A stretch of 64,000 nucleotides of DNA from an uncultured Ruminiclostridium sp. (GCA_947629925.1 CANRFO010000004.1:62001-126000), one strand, 5' to 3'; shown: positions 9,481-17,336, counted from the first letter of the stretch. Made by a program: numbers and translations. Notes: a model not told the origin generated them from the letters alone.

Positions 9481-9950
9481 AAGAAAAAAATCTGCATACA
9501 ATAGACACGGTTTTTGTGCTGGTTTTGTTTGCGGTGTTCGTCATAACGGCGCTGATGGTCACTTCATCAGGGGCTCTCGCTTATCAGAACGCCGTAAAAC
9601 AGATGGACGAGCGTTTCAACAAGCAGACCTGCATAAGCTACATAACGGCAAAGGTACGCGCCAATAATGCAAGCGGCAGGATCTCTGTGGGCGATTTCAA
9701 GGGAAACGAAGCGCTCTGCATTACAGATAACGTCAACGGAACAGGCTATACCACTTATATTTACCAAAGCGAAGGCATGATAAGAGAACTTTTCTGCAAC
9801 GATGAAGTGGCAGACAGCATGGAACCTGAAAGCGGAGCGGCGTTGGCCGAGGCAAACGGACTGAGCTTCGCGGAAGAAAATAATGTTCTCACGATACAGC
9901 TCACAGATACGGACGAAAAAATTACTACTATTTATATAAATATGCTCTGA
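9477..9950 (+). CDS. DUF4860-like membrane-anchored pilus-operon protein
   Basis: A 157-residue protein with one N-terminal TM helix (VFVLVLFAVFVITALMV, about 12-30) and an outside domain. The layout 'short N-terminus, TM, MDERFNKQTCISYITAKVR, then short beta-rich segments' resembles DUF4860 proteins found in Firmicute type IV pilus-like loci; that family call is from memory of the pattern. GTG start, overlapping the previous stop by 4 nt (GTGA). The function is unknown; the context argues for a minor pseudopilin or assembly factor. Confidence 0.6.
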   Translation: MKEKNLHTIDTVFVLVLFAVFVITALMVTSSGALAYQNAVKQMDERFNKQTCISYITAKVRANNASGRISVGDFKGNEALCITDNVNGTGYTTYIYQSEGMIRELFCNDEVADSMEPESGAALAEANGLSFAEENNVLTIQLTDTDEKITTIYINML

Positions 9951-9964
9951 AGAAAGGCTGACAG

Positions 9965-10342
9965 ATGAAAAAAAGCGGAAAATCAAGTCTGTTCCTTATG
10001 GAGCTTATGATAGCGCTTCTTATTTTCGCAGTTTGCGCCTGCGTGTGCGCCTCGATAATCGCAAACGCATGGGTGGATATACGGGAAAGCCGCGATATGG
10101 GAAACGCGGTCATAATTGCGCAGAACGAAGCGGAGCTTATTAAGGGCGGACTTTCTAAAGAAAATAAAACCGTATATTTTGACGATAAGCTGTCTGAAAC
10201 AGCTCAGGAAAACGCAGTTTATTCGGCGGTCTTCACTATCGGTGAGGCAGACGAAGGCGTTACCGAATATCTGGTAGAGGTGTTCAGGCTGTCGGACGAT
10301 AAGCTGATTTATACGGTGGATTCGGCTTTTTACTCCTCTTGA
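9965..10342 (+). CDS. Prepilin-like protein with N-terminal hydrophobic segment
   Basis: A 125-residue protein beginning MKKSGKSSLFLMELMIALLIFAV, which is reminiscent of a type IV prepilin N-terminus: short basic leader, Glu (ELMIALL) at the +5-like position, long hydrophobic helix. The residue before the expected cleavage is not the canonical Gly, so processing is uncertain. The remainder is a small globular domain with INxAxxEAELIKGG-like helix continuation. It lies in the pilus-like operon with AGAAAGG upstream. Confidence 0.65.
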   Translation: MKKSGKSSLFLMELMIALLIFAVCACVCASIIANAWVDIRESRDMGNAVIIAQNEAELIKGGLSKENKTVYFDDKLSETAQENAVYSAVFTIGEADEGVTEYLVEVFRLSDDKLIYTVDSAFYSS

Positions 10343-10361
10343 CGGAAAGGAAAAGTATACA

Positions 10362-10841
10362 GTGGTCAAACAAAACAGGCATTCATCGGGAATAGGCGGT
10401 TCTCTTATTCTGATAATTTTCATAGTGCTGACACTGACGGTTTTTTCTGTTCTGACTTTGGCTTCGGCAAGAAACGAACTTAGCATGGTTACAAGAACGG
10501 CTAAGTCCTCCACTGATTACTATGCCGCTGAAAAAGAAGCGGCGATAAAATGCGGAGAGCTTATAAAACTTCTTGACGGCGTGACCGACAGGCAGGAAAT
10601 ACTGAATATCGCCGCAGAAAATGGCGCTGAAGCGGAAGATATGGGGAACATTGACGCTGTGGGAGCGACAGCGATAAGCTTCACTGTGGATATTGACGGA
10701 AACAGGTCGCTCAAGACCGTCATTCTCTCCGATAACGGCAAAATGTCGGTAACGGCTCAGCAGATCATCAATTCTTCAAGCGATATTATCATCGACGACG
10801 AACTTAATTTATGGGACGGCTCTTCCCCGTTTCCGGGATAA
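10362..10841 (+). CDS. PilX/pseudopilin-like single-TM protein
   Basis: A 159-residue protein starting at GTG 10362 after GGAAAGGAAAAG. It has a basic N-terminus, one TM helix (GGSLILIIFIVLTLTVFSVLTLAS), then ARNELSMVTRTAKSSTDYYAAEKEA, which is typical of PilX/pseudopilin proteins in which a long helix follows the TM segment with a YYAAE motif. It probably belongs to the pilus-like fibre or its tip. It is followed by the ATPase gene. Confidence 0.65.
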   Translation: MVKQNRHSSGIGGSLILIIFIVLTLTVFSVLTLASARNELSMVTRTAKSSTDYYAAEKEAAIKCGELIKLLDGVTDRQEILNIAAENGAEAEDMGNIDAVGATAISFTVDIDGNRSLKTVILSDNGKMSVTAQQIINSSSDIIIDDELNLWDGSSPFPG

Positions 10842-10897
10842 ACAACAATAAAAAATACGGAGCTTTGCTCCTGACAATAAGAAAAGAGGGAAAATCA

Positions 10898-11962
10898 ATG
10901 GCAATGGATTTGAACAAGCTGTTAAAAGAAGCGGTGGATAAAAAAGCCAGCGATATATTCATAATTACAGGGCTTCCTGTTTCTTACAAGCTGAACGGCG
11001 TCATTAAACCGCAGAGCGAAGAAATAGTGCTTCCTGATACATCGGAGCAGCTCATCACCGACGCTTACAAGCTGGCGGGAAGAGATATGAGCAATTTTAT
11101 CGAAACTGGCGACGACGACTTCTCCATATCTATAAAGGGACTTTCCCGTTTTCGTATAAGCGCCTACAAGCAGCGCGGCTCAATGGCGGCGGTCATACGT
11201 CTTGTGGCATTTGATATACCGAACTATCAGGAGCTTTCCATACATGAAAACGTTATGGCGATAGCTGAAAAAACAAAGGGACTTGTGCTTGTTACAGGTC
11301 CTGCGGGCGGCGGTAAATCCACTACGCTCGCTTGCGTTATCGACCAGATAAATAAGACAAGGAACGCTCATATAATCACCCTTGAGGATCCTATCGAGTA
11401 CCTGCACAAAAATATCAGGAGCATCGTGAGCCAGCGCGAGGTATACGCCGATACCGAAGGGTATGTTACAGCGCTCAGAGCTTGCCTCAGACAGTCGCCC
11501 GATGTTATACTCGTCGGTGAAATGAGAGATTTTGAAACGATACAGACATCTATGACAGCAGCCGAAACAGGTCATCTCATCATTTCCACCCTTCACTCCG
11601 TCGGAGCCGCAAATACGATAGACCGTATCATCGACGTATTCCCGCCAAGCCAGCAGCAGCAGATAAGAGTTCAGCTCTCTCAGCTTTTGCAGACAGTCAT
11701 CTCTCAGCAGCTCATTCCCGCTGTTGACGGAAGGCTTGTTCCCGCGTTTGAGATAATGCACTGCAATAACGCTATCAGAAATATGATACGCGAATCAAAG
11801 ATCCATCAGATAGACAACGCGATAAACAGCTTCGGGGACGAGGGCATGATAAGCATGGACAACTACCTCCTCAAGCTTTTCAAGGACGGTACGATAACCT
11901 CGGAGACAGCGCTTAAATATGCCTTTAATCCTGACAGTCTTGAAAGGAAAATATCACTGTAA
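10898..11962 (+). CDS. PilT-family type IV pilus ATPase
   Basis: Hexameric secretion ATPase of the PilT/GspE class, which powers pilus retraction or assembly. ATG 10898 follows GAGGGAAAATCA and is chosen over the longer 10811 ORF that overlaps the previous gene. The 354-residue product has the PilT-type N-terminal domain (KKASDIFIITG), Walker A GPAGGGKST (about 133-141), Asp box LEDPIEYLH, Walker B VILVGEMRD, and the His box GHLIISTLHS. Its length and lack of a large N-domain favour PilT over PilB. No PilB homologue is visible in the window, so this ATPase may be the sole motor of the locus or work with genes elsewhere. Confidence 0.88.
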   Translation: MAMDLNKLLKEAVDKKASDIFIITGLPVSYKLNGVIKPQSEEIVLPDTSEQLITDAYKLAGRDMSNFIETGDDDFSISIKGLSRFRISAYKQRGSMAAVIRLVAFDIPNYQELSIHENVMAIAEKTKGLVLVTGPAGGGKSTTLACVIDQINKTRNAHIITLEDPIEYLHKNIRSIVSQREVYADTEGYVTALRACLRQSPDVILVGEMRDFETIQTSMTAAETGHLIISTLHSVGAANTIDRIIDVFPPSQQQQIRVQLSQLLQTVISQQLIPAVDGRLVPAFEIMHCNNAIRNMIRESKIHQIDNAINSFGDEGMISMDNYLLKLFKDGTITSETALKYAFNPDSLERKISL

Positions 11963-11976
11963 AATTCAGAAATCTA

Positions 11977-12005
11977 TTGATTTTTTTGTCGTATAATAGT
12001 ATAAT
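11977..12005 (+). promoter_or_regulatory. Sigma-A promoter of the zinc-ribbon membrane protein gene
   Basis: TTGATT (11977-11982), 17-nt spacer, TATAAT (12000-12005). Confidence 0.65.
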
Positions 12006-12075
12006 CATATTATAAAGGTAGCTATAAAGCGAAGTTTTTTGCTTTATAATGTTAAATTCAAGGAGGATTTATCAA

Positions 12076-12567
12076 ATGGCTTTTTGCAACAAATGCGGCG
12101 CTCAGATCGATGATAACGCCACAGTATGTCCCGCTTGCGGTGCGCAGCAGGCTTCTGCCAACCCTAATCCCATTCCCAATCCTATCCCGGAAAACATTCA
12201 GGGAGCAGATTATTCAGGTCAGTTCGATCCCAATGATGTTCAGCAGAACAAGGTAATGGCGGTTCTCGCATACATATGGTTACTTTTCCTTGTTCCTCTG
12301 CTTGCTGCTCCTCAGTCTCCCTATGCACGTTTCCATACCAATCAGGGCATAATTCTTTTCATCGTTGATATTATCATAGGTATTATCGGATTTGTCCTCG
12401 GCTTTGTTCTTGCTTTTATCCCCATTGTAGGAGCTCTTATCGGCGGACTCGTTTCATTCCTGCTCAGTGCATGCACACTGGCTCTTATGATAATCGGTAT
12501 CGTTAACGCTGCCACAGGCAAGGCTAAAGAACTTCCCATTATAGGCAAGTTCAGAATACTCAAGTGA
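12076..12567 (+). CDS. Zinc-ribbon membrane protein (DUF4870-like)
   Basis: A 163-residue protein. The N-terminal zinc ribbon has FCNKCGAQ and VCPACGAQQ (two CxxC knuckles, residues 4-21), followed by an Asn/Pro linker and then three or so TM helices in a fold resembling the DUF4870/Tic20-like membrane domain (VMAVLAYIWLLFLVPLLAAPQSPYARFHTNQG). ATG 12076 follows a perfect AGGAGG (12061-12066); the upstream ATG 12049 has no such site. It is monocistronic between its own promoter and terminator. The function is unknown. Confidence 0.8.
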   Translation: MAFCNKCGAQIDDNATVCPACGAQQASANPNPIPNPIPENIQGADYSGQFDPNDVQQNKVMAVLAYIWLLFLVPLLAAPQSPYARFHTNQGIILFIVDIIIGIIGFVLGFVLAFIPIVGALIGGLVSFLLSACTLALMIIGIVNAATGKAKELPIIGKFRILK

Positions 12568-12580
12568 TTGTGAAACTTTT

Positions 12581-12611
12581 AAAGCGACGGTTTTAATCCG
12601 TCGCTTTTTTG
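12581..12611 (+). terminator. Rho-independent terminator
   Basis: AAAGCGACGG (12581-12590) pairs with CCGTCGCTTT (12598-12607), followed by TTTTG. Confidence 0.8.
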
Positions 12612-12648
12612 TTACCAAATTGTAACCTTTTTGTTACCGTTTTGTAAT
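12610..12648 (+). promoter_or_regulatory. WalR-like operator: four phased TGTWAH half-sites
   Basis: TGTTAC 12610, TGTAAC 12621, TGTTAC 12632 and TGTAAT 12643 are direct repeats spaced exactly 11 bp. Adjacent pairs read TGTWAH-N5-TGTWAH, the consensus reported for the OmpR-family regulator WalR (YycF). The last half-site abuts the -35 element of the glycosyltransferase promoter, a typical activator position. Confidence 0.65.
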
Positions 12649-12676
12649 TGAATTTGGAAAATACATATGATATAAT
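12648..12676 (+). promoter_or_regulatory. Promoter of the GT2-GtrA operon
   Basis: TTGAAT (12648-12653), 17-nt spacer, TATAAT (12671-12676), directly downstream of the TGTWAH array. Confidence 0.65.
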
Positions 12677-12790
12677 AATCATAAACGAATATTATATTCT
12701 TATATCCGACACATTGTCATTCTGATGAGATATGATATAAATTTTGCACTGTTCCTTAATAATTTACTATATAAAATGAAAGAGGTCGCT

Positions 12791-13870
12791 ATGGTTTCGG
12801 TCATACTTCCAAGCTACAATCCATCGGACAAGCTTATAAAAACTGTCGAAACGCTTACCGAAGCGGGATTTGACGATATAATAATCATAGATGACGGAAG
12901 CAGCGAAGAATGTCAGGCAGTATTTGAGGCAGTCGCAGCAAAACCGTGCGTTACACTGCTCAGACATGAAAAAAATATGGGAAAAGGCAGAGGTCTTAAA
13001 ACAGGTTTCAGCTTTTTTCTCGAAAACAGGAATGACAGGACAGGCGTCGTTACAGTGGACGATGACCTTCAGCAAAATGTAAAAGATATAATCTCCTGTG
13101 CGGAGGAAATGGAAAAAAGCGGCGAAGCTGTTTTCGGAGCGCGGGATTTCAAAAGCAAAAATGTTCCCTCAAAAAACAAAATGGGAAATAATATAACAGC
13201 GTTCGTTTTCAGAGCATTTTGCGGAATAAAAATAAGCGATACTCAGACGGGACTGAGGGCGCTTCCCTCTTCATATCTCCCGTCTCTCTGCGAGGTCGGC
13301 GGAGAAAGATTTGAGTATGAAACAAATATGCTTCTGGAAATGAAAAAGCGCGGGCTTACTTTCCGTGAGCTTCCTATTGAAACAATATATATCGAAGGCA
13401 ACAAGTCCTCACATTTCAGATATTTCAGGGATTCTGTAAAAATTTACACAGTTATACTGAAATATATGTTCAGCTCAATAGGCGCGGCAATAATCGATCT
13501 TGTGGTATTCACACTGCTTAATCTGCTGCTTCCGAAAAATATGGAGGAGTGGATAAGAATATTTACCGCTACTGCGGCTGCGCGTATCATTTCCTCTGCG
13601 GTAAACTATACAGTGAACCGAAAAGGGGTTTTTAAAAGCAGAAACAAGGTAAGAAGCTCTCTTATAAAATACTATATACTGTGCGTTTGTCAGGCTGCGA
13701 TCTCGTATGGAATGGTTTATCTGATGACATTTTTCACAGGAACAACTCAAAGCCTGCTTCAGACGATATACAAAATGATAATAGATATAGCTCTGTTCTT
13801 TCTTTGTTTTGCTATCCAAAGGGAATGGGTTTTCAAGGAAGACGGAAAAAATAAAAATGAAGTGCGTTAA
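12791..13870 (+). CDS. Family 2 glycosyltransferase fused to a GtrA-like membrane domain
   Basis: The start is placed at ATG 12791, 4-10 nt after AAAGAGGT; the ORF is open from 12725. The 359-residue protein begins with the GT-A fold: VSVILPSYNPSD, IIIDDGSS, GKGRGLKTG, VVTVDDDLQQN (DxD-like), and SDTQTGLRALP near residue 160, as in dolichol-phosphate-mannose-synthase-like enzymes. Residues of about 230-355 contain four hydrophobic helices ending in the GtrA-type INYTVNRKGVFKS and FALQREWVFK patterns. It likely transfers sugar from a nucleotide to a polyprenyl-phosphate carrier for surface glycans. It forms an operon with the next two genes behind a WalR-like operator. Confidence 0.85.
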   Translation: MVSVILPSYNPSDKLIKTVETLTEAGFDDIIIIDDGSSEECQAVFEAVAAKPCVTLLRHEKNMGKGRGLKTGFSFFLENRNDRTGVVTVDDDLQQNVKDIISCAEEMEKSGEAVFGARDFKSKNVPSKNKMGNNITAFVFRAFCGIKISDTQTGLRALPSSYLPSLCEVGGERFEYETNMLLEMKKRGLTFRELPIETIYIEGNKSSHFRYFRDSVKIYTVILKYMFSSIGAAIIDLVVFTLLNLLLPKNMEEWIRIFTATAAARIISSAVNYTVNRKGVFKSRNKVRSSLIKYYILCVCQAAISYGMVYLMTFFTGTTQSLLQTIYKMIIDIALFFLCFAIQREWVFKEDGKNKNEVR

Positions 13871-13891
13871 AGCATTTCAGCGGGAGATAAT

Positions 13892-15073
13892 ATGCCTGAT
13901 GTAGAAAGCGTACTTGTGGGGTACAGAAAAAAAGTAAATCAAAGCAGCAGAAACAATGACGAACCGCAGGAAAGGCTCCGCAGCAAAAAGAAAAAAAGCA
14001 CAGTCAAAACGATAGTGTTCAGATTTTTTCTTGTGATTTTCACGGCGGTCTTCATCTTTGTCGGAGGACTGCTTGGGGCTGTTCTTATAGTTGAGTTTGG
14101 TCCGTCGGAAAAGGCAAGGGATCTTTTTGTGGTTTCAATGATGGAGACAAGCGCAGCCAAATTTCTTGCCACTTCATTTCTCGGTCAGGAAAAAGTTAAT
14201 GAGATAATGGCAGCTAACGCAATGCAGAACAGCGATGAGATAAGCGACGCGGATCTGGTAGTTATAGGCGGCGCTCCAGCTGAGGACAGCGGAAATTCCG
14301 ACAGCCCGCAGGAGGAAAATGCTTCAAAGAATATTATACCCGGCTCAGACGGGCAAGAAAGGGATCCTGACGGCGATGGGATAGATATCGTAGATGTCAC
14401 GGGCGCTACATTCAGGGGAAAAATGATGATAGTATATGACCCTACAAGAGTGTTTGTAGGTGTGTCAGGCGAGTTTGGCGCGGATAAATACGGAAGAACG
14501 ATCGATGATATATACAACAGTTACGAAGGGGTCGTAGCGGGAATAAACGGCGGCGGCTGGGACGACAGACCGGGTCATATGACAGGCGGAGAGCCGTACG
14601 GCATTGTGATGTCGCAGGGCGAGGTATTATGGGGAACGCCTATGAGTACGCTTTGGGAATGCTGCGCAATAACCAAAGAAGGGAAACTGATAGTCGGTAC
14701 TATGTCTATTCAGCAGGCTGTAGATATGGGAGTCACAGACGCAGCTAAATACGGTCCTACACTTATTGTGAACGGAAATCCCACCGAGTCGCTGGGAACA
14801 GGCGGCGGTCTTAACCCAAGGACCGCAATTGGTCAGCGTGCCGACGGAGCTATGCTTCTTCTTGCAATAGACGGCAGACAGTCAAACAGTCTTGGCGCAA
14901 GTCTTGTGGACGTTCAGGACGTTATGCTGAAATTTGAGGCGGTGAATGCTTATAATCTGGACGGAGGCTCTTCTACGAGCATGATCTTCAAGGGTGAACA
15001 CATAAACTCCAACGCAAGTCTCATCGGACTCAGGAAAATGTGTACAACATTTCTGGTGAGAGGAGCAGAATGA
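13892..15073 (+). CDS. Membrane-anchored phosphodiester glycosidase (NAGPA domain) protein
   Basis: A 393-residue protein with a basic cytosolic N-terminus, one TM helix (about residues 47-70), an acidic linker (about 115-155), then a NAGPA-type domain: DPTRVFVGVSG, VAGINGGGWDD, GIVMSQGEVLWG, NPRTAIGQRADGAMLLLAIDGR, and YNLDGGSSTSMIF. This domain is found in exopolysaccharide-linked proteins and in the enzyme that uncovers mannose-6-phosphate. The exported domain probably trims phosphodiester-linked sugars of surface polymers. ATG follows GGGAGATAAT. Its stop overlaps the ATG of the next gene. Confidence 0.85.
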   Translation: MPDVESVLVGYRKKVNQSSRNNDEPQERLRSKKKKSTVKTIVFRFFLVIFTAVFIFVGGLLGAVLIVEFGPSEKARDLFVVSMMETSAAKFLATSFLGQEKVNEIMAANAMQNSDEISDADLVVIGGAPAEDSGNSDSPQEENASKNIIPGSDGQERDPDGDGIDIVDVTGATFRGKMMIVYDPTRVFVGVSGEFGADKYGRTIDDIYNSYEGVVAGINGGGWDDRPGHMTGGEPYGIVMSQGEVLWGTPMSTLWECCAITKEGKLIVGTMSIQQAVDMGVTDAAKYGPTLIVNGNPTESLGTGGGLNPRTAIGQRADGAMLLLAIDGRQSNSLGASLVDVQDVMLKFEAVNAYNLDGGSSTSMIFKGEHINSNASLIGLRKMCTTFLVRGAE

Positions 15074-16134
15074 TGGGCAAAAGCAGAAAAGGGACCATAG
15101 CCTTCAGGGTGATATACGGTCTGCTCACAATTGCGGCGATCGTCATAATCGCGGTCGTGCTTAAAACATTATGGGATTTTTTGCAGGTGTATGAAAAATG
15201 TCAGCCTGAGCTTGCAATAAAAGCCTATACCAAAGAAATGACGTCTATGGATAAGCTCCCCGAAGAGCTTGAAAACGTAAAGCTGAACGAATACGAGGAC
15301 AGAGAGGCTCTCACAAAATACATTGACAGTCTTATGGACGGTGAGATCGTTTATAAAAGGAACGGAAAGGAAAGCGACGGAGATACTACGGTTTATGATA
15401 TAAAGGTGAACGAAAATGTTATAGCGAGAGCAACCGTCGTTCCCTCCCCTGAGGACGCGGGGTTCGGTATGCATGAATACGTTGTGTCAGACGTCAGGTT
15501 CGGGCAGGTAAATCTTTCTTCCTGCACTGTAACTGCGCCGTCAAATGCCACCGTCTTTTTCGGGGATAAGGCGGTAGACAAAAAATATATAACGAAAAAA
15601 GGCACGCCTTACAAGGATACCGAATATTTTCACGGGTACTTTGAAGGTGAAATCTACGACGTGACTTACAAGGTGGACGGATTTTTGTATCAGCCTGAAA
15701 TAACCGTCAAAGACAGCTTCGGAAACGAGCTTGAGATGAAGGACGGAAAATATGTGCTGTCTGCTCATGAAAACAATGAGCTTACACGATTCGCACTGGA
15801 ATTTGCGCAGAATTATTCAAAATTTGTGGTAAACGACGGATACCTGAGTACGGTGACAGAGTATCTGGCACCTGATATGCCGCTTCTGGAAGAGCTTCAG
15901 ACCTTTGAAAATACATGGCACAACTATCATACAGATTATGATTTTATCGACGTTGACGCAGGAGAACCGTTGTTTTACAATGAAAACTGTGCTGCGGTAA
16001 AAATAAGCTATGACCATGTGCTGTACGGAGTGCAGTCCAGCGAAAACGGAGAGCTTCACTCAAAAGCCGACTACACGGTTTATCTCGTGAATACAGACGG
16101 AAACTGGCTGGTAACAGACCTAAGACTTAACTGA
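15070..16134 (+). CDS. Membrane-anchored protein of unknown function in the polysaccharide operon
   Basis: The start at ATG 15070 overlaps the previous stop (ATGA) and follows GAGAGGAGC; the product is 354 residues. There is one N-terminal TM helix (about residues 15-38), then an extracytoplasmic region that looks like two or three repeats of small alpha-beta domains (for example NVIARATVVPSPEDAG and a C-terminal NTF2-like stretch ending YLVNTDGNWLVTDLRL). No catalytic motif was recognised. The operon position suggests a partner of the glycosidase in envelope biogenesis. Confidence 0.6.
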   Translation: MMGKSRKGTIAFRVIYGLLTIAAIVIIAVVLKTLWDFLQVYEKCQPELAIKAYTKEMTSMDKLPEELENVKLNEYEDREALTKYIDSLMDGEIVYKRNGKESDGDTTVYDIKVNENVIARATVVPSPEDAGFGMHEYVVSDVRFGQVNLSSCTVTAPSNATVFFGDKAVDKKYITKKGTPYKDTEYFHGYFEGEIYDVTYKVDGFLYQPEITVKDSFGNELEMKDGKYVLSAHENNELTRFALEFAQNYSKFVVNDGYLSTVTEYLAPDMPLLEELQTFENTWHNYHTDYDFIDVDAGEPLFYNENCAAVKISYDHVLYGVQSSENGELHSKADYTVYLVNTDGNWLVTDLRLN

Positions 16135-16143
16135 TAAAATAAT

Positions 16144-16176
16144 ACTCCCTCTTGCTGTGTTTAAGAGGGAGTTTTT
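16144..16176 (+). terminator. Terminator of the GT2-GtrA operon
   Basis: ACTCCCTCTT (16144-16153) pairs with AAGAGGGAGT (16163-16172), followed by TTTT. Confidence 0.8.
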
Positions 16177-16192
16177 GTTACCGTTTTGTAAC
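16176..16192 (+). promoter_or_regulatory. Isolated TGTWAH-N5-TGTWAH site
   Basis: TGTTAC (16176-16181), five bases, TGTAAC (16187-16192), directly at the end of the upstream terminator. Same motif as the promoter-proximal arrays. Confidence 0.45.
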
Positions 16193-16200
16193 TTTTTTCA

Positions 16201-16236
16201 GCGGTGTTTGTAAAATCACCGCCTTTTTTATTTTTT
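16201..16236 (+). terminator. Second terminator-like hairpin
   Basis: GCGGTG (16201-16206) pairs with CACCGC (16217-16222), followed by CTTTTTTATTTTTT. It reinforces the terminator at 16144-16176. Confidence 0.6.
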
Positions 16237-16326
16237 GAGAACATTTTTTTATTTTTAACATTTCAAAATGAATAAAAAAGAAATTTAGCGCATCTGTAAA
16301 TCCGCTGTTTATAAGGATTTGCAGAT

Positions 16327-16386
16327 TGTTACCGTTTTGTAATATTTTGTTACCAAATTGTAACCAAATTGTAACCGTTTTGTAAT
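16327..16386 (+). promoter_or_regulatory. WalR-like operator: six phased TGTWAH half-sites
   Basis: Half-sites start at 16327, 16338, 16348, 16359, 16370 and 16381 (TGTTAC, TGTAAT, TGTTAC, TGTAAC, TGTAAC, TGTAAT), a 10-11 bp rhythm that keeps them on one DNA face. A 12-bp inverted repeat (16292-16303 with 16315-16326) sits just before. With the two terminators and the promoter these fill the 342-nt gap 16135-16476. Confidence 0.65.
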
Positions 16387-16413
16387 TGATTTTTGCAAAT
16401 TTTATGATATGAT
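16386..16413 (+). promoter_or_regulatory. Promoter of the NlpC/P60-like lipoprotein gene
   Basis: TTGATT (16386-16391), 16-nt spacer, TATGAT (16408-16413). The sequence layout closely resembles that of the promoter at 12648-12676. Confidence 0.55.
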
Positions 16414-16476
16414 AAAGTCAGAAAGAAAAAATAAACCGTGTTTATAAAACACGTTCACTGATCAAAGGAGAAAGTT

Positions 16477-17217
16477 ATGAAAACCGCAATTAAAAAAATC
16501 ATCACGATCGCCATTACCGCTGCTTTATGTATTTCCTTTGCCGCCTGCAACAATGCCGAACCTGAAAGCACGACACCTGATATAAACTCTGACAGCCAGC
16601 TTGTAAACGAAGCTGATGACGGCACGCCTTCAAAAAGCGAGGACGAGCCTCAAAGCGAGGGTTCCTCGCCTCAGTCCGACGCAACTGCTGAGGAAGAAGG
16701 AACCACTCCCTTTCAGGAAAGCGAAACAACGACCTCCCAGCAAGAGGCACCTGAAATACCTGAAAAAAGCAGCGAGACTGAAACAAGTCTTGTGACCTCC
16801 AATGAAGAGGGAGAGCCTGAAAGCGATATTCCGCAGGGTGACAAGGCGCAGGAAATAGTGCAGCTTGCAAAATCGCTGGAGGGATGTGAATATGTATTCG
16901 GCGGCGCAAGCCCTGAGACAGGATTTGACAATTCGGGACTTATATACTATGTTCTTACGCAAAACGGTATAAACTGCCCGAGAATGACAAACGAGATAGC
17001 TGAGGCAGGTACTAAGATAGGCTATGATGAGCTTCAGCCCGGAGACCTTGTGTTCTTCCAAACCGACAACAGCGGAAATGCGGATTTCGGAGGAATATAT
17101 ATCGGCGACGGAAAGGCAGTCATGAGTATGTATGAAGGAGTTCCTGTCACAATAAAGGATATTTCCACGGATTATTATGTTTCCGTTTTTGTTCACGGAA
17201 TTGCGGTAGGAAGATAA
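16477..17217 (+). CDS. NlpC/P60-like lipoprotein, predicted catalytically inactive
   Basis: A 246-residue lipoprotein: signal peptide with lipobox SFAAC (Cys about 24), Ser/Glu/Thr-rich linker to about residue 120, then an NlpC/P60 fold (AQEIVQLAKSLEGCEYVFGGASPETGFDNSGLIYYVL, RMTNEIAEAG, LQPGDLVFFQ, FGGIYIGDGKAVM). Active family members have FDCSGL with a catalytic Cys and HVGIYIG with a catalytic His. Here the Cys is Asn 152 and the His position is Phe 204, so peptidase activity is not expected. The reading frame is intact and the fold motifs are kept, which suggests a binding or regulatory role at the wall. GGAG precedes ATG 16477, and the promoter carries a WalR-like array. Confidence 0.82.
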   Translation: MKTAIKKIITIAITAALCISFAACNNAEPESTTPDINSDSQLVNEADDGTPSKSEDEPQSEGSSPQSDATAEEEGTTPFQESETTTSQQEAPEIPEKSSETETSLVTSNEEGEPESDIPQGDKAQEIVQLAKSLEGCEYVFGGASPETGFDNSGLIYYVLTQNGINCPRMTNEIAEAGTKIGYDELQPGDLVFFQTDNSGNADFGGIYIGDGKAVMSMYEGVPVTIKDISTDYYVSVFVHGIAVGR

Positions 17218-17259
17218 AGCAAGCTTGCCAATGGCATTTACATAAATCCTCTCTGAAAA

Positions 17260-17293
17260 AGGATCCCTGTAAACGATACAGGGGTTCTTTTTT
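17260..17293 (+). terminator. Rho-independent terminator
   Basis: GGATCCCTGTA (17261-17271) pairs with TACAGGGGTTC (17277-17287), then TTTTTTT. Confidence 0.75.
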
Positions 17294-17306
17294 TATTTAT
17301 ACGCTT

Positions 17307-17336
17307 GTCATAAACTGTCCGAGGGGTGAATATATT
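17307..17336 (+). promoter_or_regulatory. Possible sporulation-sigma (SigE-like) promoter before the sipL-like gene
   Basis: GTCATAAAC (17307-17315) and AATATATT (17329-17336), about 16 nt after ATA, loosely match SigE -35/-10 elements. No good sigma-A promoter is evident in 17294-17523, which fits a sporulation gene. Weak evidence. Confidence 0.3.

Noticed and set aside
10811..10897. 29-residue N-terminal extension of the PilT-like ATPase
   Set aside because: Overlaps the end of the previous gene and lacks homology; ATG 10898 has the proper ribosome site.
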